A stretch of DNA of 64,000 nt, taken from positions 62,001 to 126,000 of the forward strand of contig JNEN01000804.1 in assembly GCA_000697355.1 (NCBI GenBank). The letters are read 5' to 3'. The stretch is from Syncephalastrum monosporum B8922 (lineage: Eukaryota > Mucoromycota > Mucoromycetes > Mucorales > Syncephalastraceae). A model generated the notes under the pieces. That model was not told the origin of the DNA, did no database searches, and was given only the letters and a program-made list of their open reading frames with translations. Below, in pieces: positions 21,522 through 33,804 of this stretch. Numbering within the stretch: position 1 is the stretch's first letter; each line of letters begins with the position of its first letter. Made by a program: the position numbers and the translations under genes.

Positions 21522-22079
21522 TTACTCGTCGTCAGACTCGGCAGCGGTGGCCTTCTTCTCGTCACCAGTGGCACGAGCTATAAAGAGCAAAAATAAAGAT
21601 GATGAGTATATACGTTCAGTAGGGGTATAGCGATAACGTACTGTAGATGAGCTGGGAGCGGTGGCGGACGAGAGGCTTGATAAGACCCTGAGCCTCAAGC
21701 TCCTTGATGGCGACACGGGCGAGCGAGCCGTTCATGCGCAGACGATCGACAAGGACAGACTGGGAGATGAGCTTGTAGGTGGGCACCTCCTTGAAGAGAC
21801 GCTCGTAGGTGGGCTTATCGAGGACGACCATGTTGTTGGCCTTGTCCTTGACCTTCTTGGCGGACCACTTCTTCTTGGCCTTCTTGCCTCCGGACGAGGA
21901 GGTAGGAACGTCTTTTTTACCCTATGACACGACATGTTAAATCCATCTGTTCGTTCAACCATCCATCTATCTGTCTATCCATCCATCCATCCATCATCCA
22001 TCCATCCATCCATCTGTCCTAGAGTCGTTTGGCTGCGATGATGGATGGTATGGTTTAGCATGTATGCACAACTCACCAT
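21522..22079 (-). CDS. RPS25: 40S ribosomal protein eS25
   Basis: 112 residues from three exons (22079-22077, 21921-21642, 21577-21522). The first exon is just the start codon, ATG|GTGAGT, a layout common in fungal ribosomal-protein genes. The protein has the Lys-rich N-terminus (GGKKAKKKWSAKKVKDKANN) and the winged-helix core VLDKPTYERLFKEVPTYKL, RLRMNGSLARVAIKELEAQG and LIKPLVRHRSQLIY of eS25. It sits in the small-subunit head and is known for a role in IRES-driven initiation. The acidic tail (KKATAAESDDE) is typical of fungal forms. The first intron contains a CATC repeat. Confidence 0.95.
21957..22017 (+). repeat. (CATC)n tetranucleotide repeat in the first intron of RPS25
   Basis: Imperfect ATCC/CATC units with CTATCTGT interruptions. 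On the coding (minus) strand this is a GATG repeat within the 155-nt first intron. Confidence 0.9.
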
Positions 22080-22952
22080 GATGAGGTCGAGAGAGAGGGA
22101 GAACGGATGCCGGGCCGTTTCGCTCCTTTGAGTGGGTCCAAAACGCAGTCACAGTTTAGCTCAATTATCAGCCATTCCTCCTCACACTCAGAAGGTCAGA
22201 ACTGGGTCTCTTTCTCTGTGTATCTCTCTCGAGCAGTCATTCCTTGTCACTCTAGACTGCCCTCTTACTTCTCCGAACCATACTTACTCTTATGTCTCCT
22301 CCTTTAGAATTTACGAAGGAGACGGACAACTAGCCACCTTATGGCTATGCTTTCATAGCACCTTCATTTTGAACCCGTCATATTTTGCCGCCTTTTCGCA
22401 TCTATCATGCAGTTCTTTTCACATTTGGTTTGCACACTCTATTCGGATATCAAATGGAATGGAATGTTTATCTCAGTAAAAAAAGAAGCAAACGATTCTG
22501 TTGTTGTTGTGGGCAAGGTTGTACCTGCATGGGCGGGACCAACCTTGCCCCCTATGTTTGCTCCCCTGATACACCTGACCTCACTCTCGCTCCCCATATT
22601 TCGAGAACATCAAAAAAAAGTTGTGAGACCTTACTCACAATTACTGAGGCGATATTTAGCAGTGAAGAAACACTATGTGGATATACGTTCAATACCAGGA
22701 GTACATTCAGCAGCTATATTTCCCACTTCTTGGAAGTTGAAGCATCGTGGCAAGGAGGCCTGATGAAATCATGGTAGACAATATGTATATATAGAGAAGT
22801 AACACCGTAGAAATGGCAGCAGCGCCATCATCTGCATCGACATGCCGTAATATTCCCCTTATTTCCTTATTACCGCACCGCCTTCATCTATTTTATAAAG
22901 CTTTTTGCATTTTCTCGAGGGACGGCTCACTTTTTTTTTCCCTTTCTTTACG
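22080..22952. other. Intergenic region upstream of RPS25 (873 bp)
   Basis: Promoter side of RPS25. It contains overlapping open frames of 66-130 codons at 22107-22777 with no recognisable protein features and no convincing splice structure; I do not call a gene. Confidence 0.45.
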
Positions 22953-23141
22953 ATGGTATTTATGCGTGCTATCCTAGCTGCTCTTGTTTGTCTCTCGATG
23001 ACCTCCATTGCCTCTCCTCTGCCATCGCCGGACGAAAATACCCAGTTGAAAGATTTACACGCCCCTCAGGAGGGGTCTCACGGCTCCCGAGGATGCAAAA
23101 CAGTGCGCTTCATGGCAGCACCACAAAAAATCTGTTTCTGA
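22953..23141 (+). CDS. Possible small secreted peptide (hypothetical)
   Basis: 62 codons. The start MVFMRAILAALVCLSMTSIA is a good secretion signal, with likely cleavage near SIA-SPLP. It leaves a mature peptide of about 40 residues with two Cys (RGCKTVRF and the C-terminal KICF). A T-rich tract precedes the ATG. No family is recognised. The frame is short enough to have arisen by chance; the signal-like N-terminus is the only positive evidence. Confidence 0.3.
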   Translation: MVFMRAILAALVCLSMTSIASPLPSPDENTQLKDLHAPQEGSHGSRGCKTVRFMAAPQKICF

Positions 23142-23690
23142 GGAAAATAAGGTATGATGACACAAAGCGATGCGAGTAATTCCTAAACACACATCCTGAT
23201 GCAGCAGTAAGGTCTCCGAGACGCTACACGCGCTTTTACACGTCGACTTTTCATTGAAGTGACTGATATCAATTTTCGAACCACACCACGCTGTTTCTAA
23301 ACTTGTTCCTCTTGCTTGACTCTTCCGGACATCACATACGTAGCCTTGTACATCCTCATTCTCAGCCATTACCAATTTATATTACTTCTAATATATCGAG
23401 TTGTTATGAACCCTTATCTATCACATACTGTTACCATCAAGGTCATCCTCTTGATCCCTCTTCGCTATGCATCACAAGCCCCGTCCATTAGCTTGAATTT
23501 AACATTCGTCATCTGCAAACTGAAAAGCTGGGCAAAGCAAGCTTGTGAGTACTCTTACAGCATATTAAGCCTTCCCATCCTCTTCGACTAGTATTTCTTC
23601 TGGGCCAATGAACGGAGAGAGGCCACGTTTAAACTCCATTTATCGTTGGTTAAAGGTACAGTATATCATCTCCAGCAAACCATTATACAT
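23142..23690. other. Intergenic region downstream of RHG gene (549 bp)
   Basis: AT-rich. No supported gene, RNA or repeat. Confidence 0.5.
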
Positions 23691-25316
23691 TTAATAAGGA
23701 ATATAGGAAAGTTCTGCATGGATGTTCTTCCGGTATCTGGTAGGAATAGGTTTTCCAAATTTGTGCTTGCACTTATGATGCTTGCGAGGCAGAGCTGACG
23801 AGCTGCTGGTAGCCACCGGACGTTTCGAAGATGGAGACGACATGTTGAGAGAAGGAGTGGGTGTGGCCTTAATAATTGGTGTGGACGTCGTAGCAACGGA
23901 AGCACGCTTGTTTGCCTTGGTAGCGCTACCATTAGCCAGAGCGCTGATAGGCTTCACATTGGGATAAAAGGAGGCTGGAATGGTAGGTATAGGAATGGAC
24001 ACCGTGTAGCCAAAACTGTCCTCGTCGTCTTCTGACATGGTGGGAGCAGAATAACCCGAGGGTGCGGCACTGACGGTAGAGGTCGTCTTGGCATAAGACT
24101 TTGGGGTACCCGATTCTTCCTTCAGACAGGCACCCGTGCCGTAAGCAGACTCACAGGTGTTCAGAATTTTACTGCCTTTTTCTGTAGTGAAGATAATGAG
24201 ATAAAGGATTACGTACAGCACAAATTATAGCATACCAGTCCACATGGCAAAGTCCTCAATCGTAAAGTCGGTGCAAGGAGCACCATCCGCACATGCAATC
24301 TTGACTGGCCCACGCTGCGCGCCGTCTTCACATGTGCCCTTCCAGTTCTTGATCGTAAAGTTGTTGAGCTGGACACCGTCTCCACTTGCAGTCGACATGC
24401 TGCTCCAGTATTGATCGATATCGAGAGAATACGCATTTGAATGGCCAATGAAATTTTCAAATATAACGTTGGAAACAGTACCGCTACCACCGTTGGACTT
24501 GACCATCATCATTTGATTGGAGTACACAGTGTAAACGTTACGGTAGGTAATATCCGAGATATTGGTCCCGCCTGCAAGCGAGCCAAATGCGCAGCCACCG
24601 CTCCAGTTGCAGTAAATGTTCTCTGCCAAGATATTATGAGCAGGCGACTTGATTGTGATGCACTCGTCCTTGTTAGTCACCATTACGTCGTGGATCCACA
24701 TGTTGTCACTCCAAACATCAATGCCGTCCAAGCCACCGTGGTCGCCACCACGAATAGCCATGTTGTACACTTCACCATTGGTACAGGTGTCCATAGAAAA
24801 GTGGAAAGAGGGCGAGTCTGTGAGGGCAATGTCATGAACCGAGAAGCGATCCACCATGGTCAAGCGCAAGATACGAGGGCCCGTCAACGATCCTTCTGCA
24901 TGAAATTCGTATCCGTTGCCTTGAATCGCACCTTTGCCAGTACTGGAAAATATCTCCAGGTCACTTGTGCGCTTGATCATAAACATGTTGCCGCCGTCTT
25001 TACCGGTGCGGTATATTATACCATCAAGCTGCAGCGCCCATGCGCTTCCGCCACTCAGAGTGACCCAGGTGCTCATGGCATAGTCACCTTCGGGGATTAC
25101 AACTACACCACCATCTTTACAGTCGGCCCAGGCCGAAGCGATGGCACCACCGATATCCGTCTTCCTGTCTGCCACCGCGCCATAATCGGTAATGTCACAC
25201 GTCTTGTTGGCTGTCTTAGATGAGAGTGATGTTATAGGACCCACAGGGCCTGTTAACTGCCCTGCTACCAGAGCCGGAATGGCACTTGCAAGTGAAATCC
25301 ACGTTAAGGAATGCAT
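23691..25316 (-). CDS. Rhamnogalacturonan hydrolase, glycoside hydrolase family 28, with C-terminal extension
   Basis: 523 residues, two exons (25316-24236, 24181-23691). A signal peptide ([19 protein letters not shown]) is followed by [35 protein letters not shown] and the right-handed beta-helix core with [65 protein letters not shown] and [17 protein letters not shown]. This matches, from memory, Aspergillus rhamnogalacturonase A along its whole length, including [20 protein letters not shown] near the end. The enzyme cleaves the alternating GalA-Rha backbone of pectin outside the cell. After that point about 90 extra residues follow, rich in Ser, Thr, Pro and Lys, ending in a basic stretch. 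The origin of the tail is unclear. Confidence 0.92.
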
Positions 25317-27485
25317 TGACGGTCCTAGTTTAGAACAAATAAGCGAAACATTTTGTTAGAGATCCTACTCAGAGAGCGCATTTCATCAGCGACGATGTTC
25401 GTACGGTTACTCAAACGTGTATCATCAAATACTGCTGTCAAGAAGGGCGTGGACAAGGTCTTTTATACGATGTGTCAAACTCACTAACTCTAATCGCGCT
25501 CATGCAGCACCCATTAACATTAGCGCATTAAACATTAAGCGAAATTTTTGCTTACAGCCGCGGTTGACTTGTATGGATTAGTCCCGCATATTGATAACAC
25601 CAAAGACTCTCGTTGACATTTTTCTGAACCAAAAGACCTTAAATTCTATCACGCACTCGATTATCATATTGCCGCCATGCCATAATAACACAAAAAGCTA
25701 TAATTGACAAATAAATAGAAATGCCAAAGCTACTGTAGTCACTTTTCACTATGAGGGATTACCTAAGCAAACGAAGATGTGTGTTGGTAAGGATTCATCA
25801 AACTTATAAATGTGTACCCGAGAACAGGGTTACATGAGCTCTTAGTGGATAGGCTAAACGAAGTGTTCCTTTGTACAACATTGATCGAAATTATGAGTCG
25901 GAAATTTTTAGCGATGCTGAACATGTATGCGAATAAGCCTTTTGCGAAGTTAGAGCAAGGCTCGCGTATTGGGTTCCTCGAACAATGCCGCGGATGGCTC
26001 GTCCAACTTGCTAAGATAGGTAACGCTAGTCTCCATGAACTAATAAATCGCGGCTGAAGCATCTTTAGATTACGTGAGCCAAGGTGACAACAGCACCATC
26101 ATGTTACAAGAAAAAGGAAAGGGTCCATTCTTTGTTTGTCTTGACATGGGTCGTCACCCTCCTGCACCAGAGCGCACATTAAAGCTCTATCATGACCTAA
26201 CAGCTCTTTAGCGTTTCTGTAGAAAGCACAAAAGGTCACATGTATCTCATGGTTGATATGATGCGTGCAGTCACAGCTTGAGGGAAAACTAACAGAAGAT
26301 TTGGAAAGGAATGATCAGATCAACTTATCTGGCTGAGATACTGGCAAGAGAACGGCTTTTGGCAATTAAGTATACCACATCTTATGATGGTAGGATGACC
26401 ATTCTACCTACAGAGAGTTGTGTAGCCGTGAGCTATGCAGGAATGTTCACTACTTTTCTTTTCCGCTGATTGAAAATCATCCCCATCCGAGGATTGTCTT
26501 CGTTTGAGTTTCATCATCATGCAGTGCTATTCTCCTGTGATGTAACTTCCATTCTCGTTTTAGGTTTATCGTACATATGCATTCTCTCAGCCGTAGCTCT
26601 AACAATATAACAGGGCATATACTGCAGCAAACATTGTATATTTGAGGAACAGAAAAAACGGTGACTGAATTGGCACAATTTTCATTCATAACACAGTGGA
26701 AGATCAGCGAAATTTAAGTGCGGAAGTAGTGTTTAATACGAGCGAGCGCACGTAGCGCACATGTACCTAACTGACCAGATAAGGGGGTGACTTGATAGGG
26801 GTTTAAGGGGGGAAGGCAAGTAAAGGGTTTGGCCAATGGAAGTACCAGGGAACAGTCAGTAATCTGAGGATCAGCACACCGCCGTTTTTTTCCTTTATGT
26901 CTATGCAGCATGTCGACGATAATATGTGTGTACGGTTGTTTGCGCGTGCAGAAGATGAAGACGGCTGAGATTTGATATTGGGTGTGCATAGCATCTACAT
27001 ATTAGAAGGTTCGACGCAGATCGTTACCGAAATATTTCGATTGCAGCAGGCCGGTCAAGTAGATTATAATCTATGTGCTCTTGATTTCAGGAAAAATAAA
27101 GACATAGGCAAATATACCTAGATGAAAAAAATATCTTTATATGCTATCATACAAGTTATGTATCCCATCATCAAATGGTATATGCATTGAAATCATAACA
27201 TAGAAAATGGCTGAAAGGCATAATGGGTGCACGTACATATGTGGCCGCAGACAGGCACGTCTTTATTTTGTTTACCGTTGGAAAGAGAAGGACAGAGTCA
27301 ATTAGTGTCAAATAAGGAGATCAAGTGGCTAAAATTACCCAGGAGAAGGGCAGCGCCGTATGCACAACCCCTTTTGACGCAGTATGTTTTCTTTGCCCTG
27401 ATTTTTTGCCAAGAGCTTTTAAAAGGGCCCTTGTACAGCTTTGGCCCGCTTATCTGTTCCATCTCTTCTTTCATTTCATCGTGCT
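25317..27485. other. AT-rich intergenic region (2.17 kb)
   Basis: No gene I can support. Between about 25750 and 26470 several short frames could be joined by plausible splice sites (for example donor at 26018, acceptor ending 26068), but the joined product resembles nothing known to me; see findings. No repeat or RNA gene seen. Confidence 0.5.
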
Positions 27486-28782
27486 ATGAGTCGCAACAAC
27501 AACAACGGCAAGAAGACCCCTCTTATGACCCATCTCGTAGCGGGCGGTGCAGCTGGTCTTATGGAGGCGTGTACGTGCCATCCGCTGGATACTATCAAAG
27601 TCAGAATGCAGCTTTCAAAGAACATCAACCGCAGTCTCGGTAGCAACGTAAGTACTTAGGACAGATCCAAAGAAGGTGCAAACGATGACTGATACGGCTT
27701 CGGATATTAGGGCAAAAAACTCGGTTTCGCGGGAGTGGGTATGAAGATTATCCAGAATGAATCTTTCTGGGCATTGTACAAAGGTCTTGGTGCTGTTGTA
27801 TCCGGTATCGTGCCCAAAATGGCTATTCGATTCAGCTCCTTTGAGCTATACAAGTCGTGGATGGCCGATTCTTCAGGCAACGTGAGCACCACAGCTATCT
27901 TTTTCGGTAACCATCAACACCAATGCATGCGGTAGCTTATACTTACGCTTCTACTTACCTGACCACCTTGAGCAGCTGGTTTAGCTGCAGGCACTACTGA
28001 GGCAGTTCTGGTTGTATCGCCTATGGACCTTATCAAGATTCGTCTTCAGGTAATCATATGAGCAGTGAGTAATATTTGAATGGCAAAGACTGATACCAGC
28101 TGCGCAATTTATAGGCTCAACGCCACTCCATGATGGATCCTATGGACATTCCAAAGTACCGCAACGCCCCTCATGCTGCGTATACCATCGTCAAGGAAGA
28201 AGGCATCCGTACACTGTACAGAGGCGTCACCCTTACTGCTTTGAGACAAGGTACGATTCAACAGGAGTGAATTCAGGCAATTTGATTGAATTTTGTGGTC
28301 TATCTGTTATACAGCCACCAATCAAGCTGCCAACTTTACGGCCTATCAGGAAATGAAGAAGGTCATGAAGAGCTGGCAAAATTTGGAAGAGCTGCCATCA
28401 TATCAGCATTTGCTCTTAGGTGGCCTTTCCGGTGCTATGGGTAAGAAGCTTTTTTTTTCGATCATTGTGAGCGAACGGTTCAGATCTAAATATTCGTTTA
28501 GGCCCCCTCTCCAACGCTCCTATTGATACCATCAAGACGCGTATCCAGAAGTCTTCAGCCACTGGTAGCGGCTGGGAGCGTTTCAAGACCGTTACGACCA
28601 ACATCATGCAGAACGAAGGTCCACGAGCATTTTACAAGGGTCTAACTCCTCGTCTGTTGCGTGTGGCTCCTGGTCAGGCTGTCACCTTTATGGTGTACGA
28701 GAAGGTTCGTAGTTGGATCGATTTGTTCACCGTCAAGATCCAAGACGGCGAGGTCTCTGGCATGGTCAGCACCCAAAAGTAG
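27486..28782 (+). CDS. SFC1: Mitochondrial succinate/fumarate carrier (Sfc1/Acr1-like)
   Basis: 324 residues. Exons: 27486-27647, 27711-27906, 27976-28049, 28115-28250, 28315-28440, 28502-28782. The three mitochondrial-carrier repeats are complete, each with its signature: CHPLDTIKVRMQ, VSPMDLIKIRLQAQ, NAPIDTIKTRIQ. Diagnostic for the Sfc1 group are LYKGLGAVVSGIVPKMAIRF, TEAVLVVSPMD, ALRQATNQAANFTAYQ and RLLRVAPGQAVTFMVYE. It exchanges cytosolic succinate, made by the glyoxylate cycle, for mitochondrial fumarate across the inner membrane, so growth on acetate, ethanol or fatty acids would depend on it. No neighbouring glyoxylate-cycle gene is present. Confidence 0.93.
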
Positions 28783-30550
28783 AAAAACCAAGACAGGAGT
28801 GAATGAGCGCCTTGTCGTGTTTCTTCAGAGCCTTAGCTTCTCCTCCCTTAAATCCCGTTAATTCACCCCCCTTTCCTCTAATCTAGCGCAACTCAGATCG
28901 CAGCAGTTGTAAACCTCGACCTATCCGTAACCATAAACAACATGCATTTTACGACAATAGAGCCAAAAACCTGAAATTATAAGATCGTACGTAAAAGCCT
29001 GATGACTAGCATTAATAATATCGTATCGTTGCAAAGAAATATGATATCTTCCAATGAAGTGCCGGTACAGCACCGGCAGTGTAAACAAAGGCAGATGATT
29101 CGACTAAATAAAGAACCAAGGTGTAGTTTATTGACATGATGCAGGCTCAAACAAACAATGTTATTTTATGTTAGAGGACGCATACAGCATACAGATACAT
29201 ACAGTGATTGCCGCTCCTCCCGAACTACATGTATTACAGCTCCCTCTAACAAGGGGTATTGATAATAGCTTTCTGGCAACAATGTGAGTAAGAACCAAAG
29301 ATTTAACTCTAGCACGTTTATGTATCTGCTGACAGGCAAACTGACGCGTGGCTACATGTAAACACCGCGAACAAGGCTGGTGCAGCTGCATCCTCTTATC
29401 TCTGCTTTCGACGTGCCACAATAACAGCGCCTCATTTTTTGTTTCGCTTTTGAAAGTTTTCCATTGAAAAATCCGCATGACTTTATGTTTATGTATATCA
29501 CCAGCAAAGAATAAAGTGTCGGTGTGTGTGTGCTTTGAAGGAGTGGCTGTGCTTGCAGATCCCATATCTGAACATTCTACTATATTTAGGCATGTGGTCT
29601 TTGTGAAGATACGTTAGGGGTGACAATGGCTATAGGCGACATAGACACGCGCATGTGTTATTACAATCCATTATTATTCCCGCGAGCTGTGATGGAGACC
29701 GAATAGCACCCACTACACGCGAGACCCCAAATTTTTTGATGGATACACGCGATACGGCTAAATTTTATAGCAGTGTCCGGCTTGGATGCACGATCGATCG
29801 CGTCATCATTGATGTTCGTAACACGCGAGGAGAGGAACGAGCTTTTATCAACCGCGCCCGTCCTTTTCATTTCGTTCGGTATACAAAGTTCAATTTAAGT
29901 TGCAGTAAAGGAAACTGTTCTATGATGTATACTTGACCTCTGTCACGTTTACATATAACTAAGAGCGCCTTTTTATTCTACAAAAAAAGGCTTGTGTCCA
30001 TGAATGATATCATGATGAAGAATTTTTCTGCGTCTGCCGAAAATTTTAGCGCGTAAAAAGGACAGTGCACTGGCAGACTGATGACTCTTCTCTACTATCG
30101 TCTTGCTGCATCATCTTGCTAGCAGCAAGAGTTGCTATAGATACCTGGAGTTTGGCCCTTTTTCTTCTTGTAACCAAGCGATTATGGTATGATGGAAACA
30201 ACTCAATTATATTTTTCATATTACATTATGAGGTGATGCCAAACAGACGCCCGAGTGTGACAAAACTGAAAAAAAGTTGGGTCGGATATGAATTGGTTCA
30301 ATGGTGACTGGCGCAGGGCAATCTGAATTACTATCCTTGGCATCCGCTCCCTCTTTTTTTTTTACTTACCCAAGCCCATTGTGAACGTGTTGTGCAACCA
30401 TCTGCGTCGTTTTCAGGACCAGCTGGACATCCAAAGAAAAAAAAATGTCAAACCCGCTACGGCAATGCATCCTTGTTTATACAACTCTCTTCCTCGTTTT
30501 CTTCCTTTTTTCCACTTCCTCTTTTACTTTATTTTGCATCCTTAAACACC
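28783..30550. other. Intergenic region (1.77 kb)
   Basis: No gene supported. It holds two small perfect inverted repeats: 29060-29066 with 29072-29078 (TGCCGGT/ACCGGCA, 5-nt loop) and 30102-30109 with 30122-30129 (CTTGCTGC/GCAGCAAG, 12-nt loop). Open frames are shorter than 100 codons and unremarkable. Confidence 0.5.
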
Positions 30551-32300
30551 ATGGAGAGCTCAGGTTCAGGTTCGGGTTCAGGCACAGATCCCACTACTTC
30601 AAAGCCGGCAGACACTACCACCTCGGAACAACAGACGTCGGCCGACCCGACGACATCCGATGCTCAACCTACTACCAGTGTAAGAAGATATTACCCATGT
30701 GTGGGTTGCCCAGCTTTTCAAATAACTCATTCATTTGCCTGCATAAATAGGATGTTCCCACTACAAGTGGTGAGCCAGACCCTACCACAAGTAGTCAGGA
30801 ACCTACCTCTTCTGACCCTCTTCCTTCTACCACTCCTTCTGCAGACCCTACCACGTCAAATCCTGCAACATCAGACCCTACCACAAGTGATCCTCCTACA
30901 TCCACATACGATCCCACTACCTCAGAGGTACCGACGACGTCGGAAAACCCTACCACCTCGCAGGAACCCACTACATCTGAGGTACCCACGAGTGATACCC
31001 CTACCCCAACCCCCACCACGCAGGAGCCGACGACTACGTCTTCCGTGCCGGATCCTACCACTTCTTCCGAGCCACAGACGACGTCGTCGACTCCTGCTCA
31101 GGAAACCACTACCACTACTTCTGATCAGGAGCCAACCACAACCTCTGAACAGGAGCCCACGACGTCTACGACACCAGAAACGACCACAGTAGGCCAACAA
31201 ACGGTACGTTGTTTCTGTAATTGTCTGTTGCAACAACTAATACAAGTTTCCCATATTTTTTCCTCTATCATCAATCGTACCGATACGATGACATATTGCT
31301 CTTATTTGAACCTACGATTTCTTCTATTTTTGATACTGCACTACAAATACTTTTACATTATCACCTGACTCACCTGATCCTGATATCTCAACTACCACTG
31401 GGCCTTGCTTCGTTGATATAGACATCAACCGAGACGCACCAGGTGACTACTCCAGCACCTTCAAGTGTTCCAGTTGCCATAACAACTGTCACCACCTCTG
31501 GCACACACGTTTATACCATTACGACTACATCCTACTCAGTTAGCATTCCCAGCGGAATGGCAGATAGCGGCACCAATGGGAGTGACGGAGGCGGGACAAA
31601 CACTAATGCTATTATTGGAGGCGTGGTCGGAGGCGTTCTTGGCGCCGGTCTCATAGGTATGGACCTACAAAATGGGAAGAATCACAGGAAGAAAAAAAAT
31701 TTGCTACGCAGATGACTATCTTTGTTATTGTTATTCTTCCTATAACATAGAACAATTTCATTTACCTTTTTGTTTCATGTAGCGCTTGTCGCGTTTTGTC
31801 TTTACCGAAGACGCAACCGCAAGCCACGGTACCGCGAAGGCGATGACCTGGATGATCCATTTACGACTGGTGCGTACGGGGGAGCAGCCGCGGCTGGCGC
31901 AGGCTACGGCGCACGTCCCATGTCACAGCAAGCCAATGCGCGACCGCTCGTAGCTCCGCTTCGACCGGGCAGCAAAATGGCAGAAGAGGAGAATATGATG
32001 TACCATCCCCCGCCTGGACGATCGCCCTCGCCTTCAACGAGCGGAGGAGCCTACTACGAAGACGCGTCACCACAGCAAGCATCTACACGGTACTCTTCCT
32101 CGCCGCCCAACTCGACAAATATGCTCCCGGCCTACGGACAGTATTACCCGACGATGCAACAAGGAGGCGATGGTGCTAATTATGGATACTGGCCGGAGCA
32201 TAATAATAGCGGTACTGCGGTGAGCGGGGGAGAACGGCACGTGCCGCACCTTGTCGAGCCTGAGGATGTTCCAGGAGAGAACCCGCACACCCGCACCTGA
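30551..32300 (+). CDS. Mucin-like single-pass cell-surface protein (Ser/Thr/Pro-rich, sensor-like architecture)
   Basis: 444 residues from ATG 30551. Exons: 30551-30679, 30751-31203, 31422-31656, 31783-32300. Residues 1-200 are built of irregular repeats around DPTTS, EPTTS and QEPTTT, a dense field for O-mannosylation. Then comes a Gly/Asn-rich hinge, one membrane segment (IIGGVVGGVLGAGLIALVAF) stopped by CLYRRRNRKPR, and a cytosolic tail of about 165 residues rich in Pro, Ser, Tyr and Gly. This layout recalls Mid2/Wsc wall-stress sensors, but no WSC domain or specific motif is present, so the role is inferred. No signal peptide follows the chosen ATG; an in-frame upstream ATG at 30392 would add a hydrophobic stretch (FFPLPLLLYFASLN). 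Confidence 0.75.
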
Positions 32301-33804
32301 ATGAAAACAAAAAAAAAGAAGCTTTTGCACGCATGAATAGTAGCAATCTGTAAATATATCACATCGCCATTTTGTTCAGCTCTGAAAATATAAGCACAAG
32401 CGGAGAGCATGTGTGATCGTCTTGTGTAGCTGACTGTGCCAGACAAATGTGGTCACACATGTAATCTAGAATAATGCTAGGACGATCCCGATAAACTTTG
32501 TCATTGCCTTGCAAAGAAGATTATGAATGGGATAAGCATAGCACTTTTTCCAGGGTTCACATGTATAGAAATAGCGTTTCTAAATTTGTTGGGCACGTTA
32601 TTTTTAGGCATGCAGAACTCATCCACAGTGAATAACTCAGTCAACATGTCTCCTCCTTTTCCAGTATCGCAGTCTGCTGACCAGACTCTTGATGTTACTA
32701 AAGGAGTAGCTAAAGCCATCAGGTTGTCCACACGTCACACTGGCCATCCGTTTAGAGAATAGCTCATATCGGCCTGATTATGATTATATGGCAATCATGG
32801 TAAGGCCACCTGCATTCTCAAATAAGAACGGGTCATTCAGTACCATGCCGAAATCTGAAGGCGTGAATGGCCATATCCGACGTTTGCTACTTCAAAGAGC
32901 AGCCTAGGATATGCTTGTATGCCCATATCTTCTCATGGTATTTCTGGGAAAGTAACAGACCTGTTTAGTTCGATAGAAAATGGCAGAAGTTAGATGTGAA
33001 GACACCAGAACAGCAGTTTTATCATTGGTAAAAGGCTCAATCACAAATCCATCGCAGACACATGGCATTACTTTACGGGCGCGGGTATGCAATAGGAAGA
33101 ACACATAGTCGATCGTACTTACAGCGGCAGACATTGTAACTATACGCAACAGTCTAACGGATGCAAAGGCGTCACTTCGCAATGAGGAGCTCTGTCAAAT
33201 TGTACAGCCACGAAGCAAAAATCATACAAATATTGAGCGCTGAAGCGTTACACTCGTAAACTGTATTCCATGAAGCAATGGTATGCACAATAAATTAGCT
33301 GAATAGTTCATTAATTATAGCAGATACAGCTTTTAAAGGATATAGAGATCGATACAGAAGACCTTCCTATCTTATATGTCGACTACCTCAGATCATGCGT
33401 AGACCTATTGAGTTAAGCTTCGTCTGGGGCTAGAGTATAACGCCACGTAAGACGAAATACCTCGAAAGCTATCAGTGTGAGAAGTCCGATCCTTCAGAAT
33501 ACTGCCTACTGGCGTACCTACTGGCACTTAATTGTGTTGTGACAGTAATTTTACACCAATCGTTGGGGCTGACCTTGAGAACGAACGGGTACGAGCCCAT
33601 GTCATGTATCACTCAGTCTATACTCAATTACATTACATTACATTATTTTTGTATGCGCAGAACACGTGTGGTAGTCAAGAGAGGAAGCACGCGGGCGCGA
33701 ACATCTGAAACATTTTTTGGGCAGTGGCATGAACGAGATAAAAAAAAAGTGAATGTCGGGAGAAGTGGCGTCTTGCCATAAATTCACAGCTTTTACCCGC
33801 TCTT
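32301..33804. other. Intergenic region (1.5 kb)
   Basis: AT-rich; frames below 95 codons only. A short CATTA repeat (about 33627-33645) lies upstream of DGAT2. No gene seen. Confidence 0.5.

Noticed and set aside
30220..30300. Similarity between a frame here and one at 52905-52980 (both read VMPNRR)
   Set aside because: Only six residues agree, the DNA is poorly conserved on either side, and both frames are short; chance is the simplest explanation.
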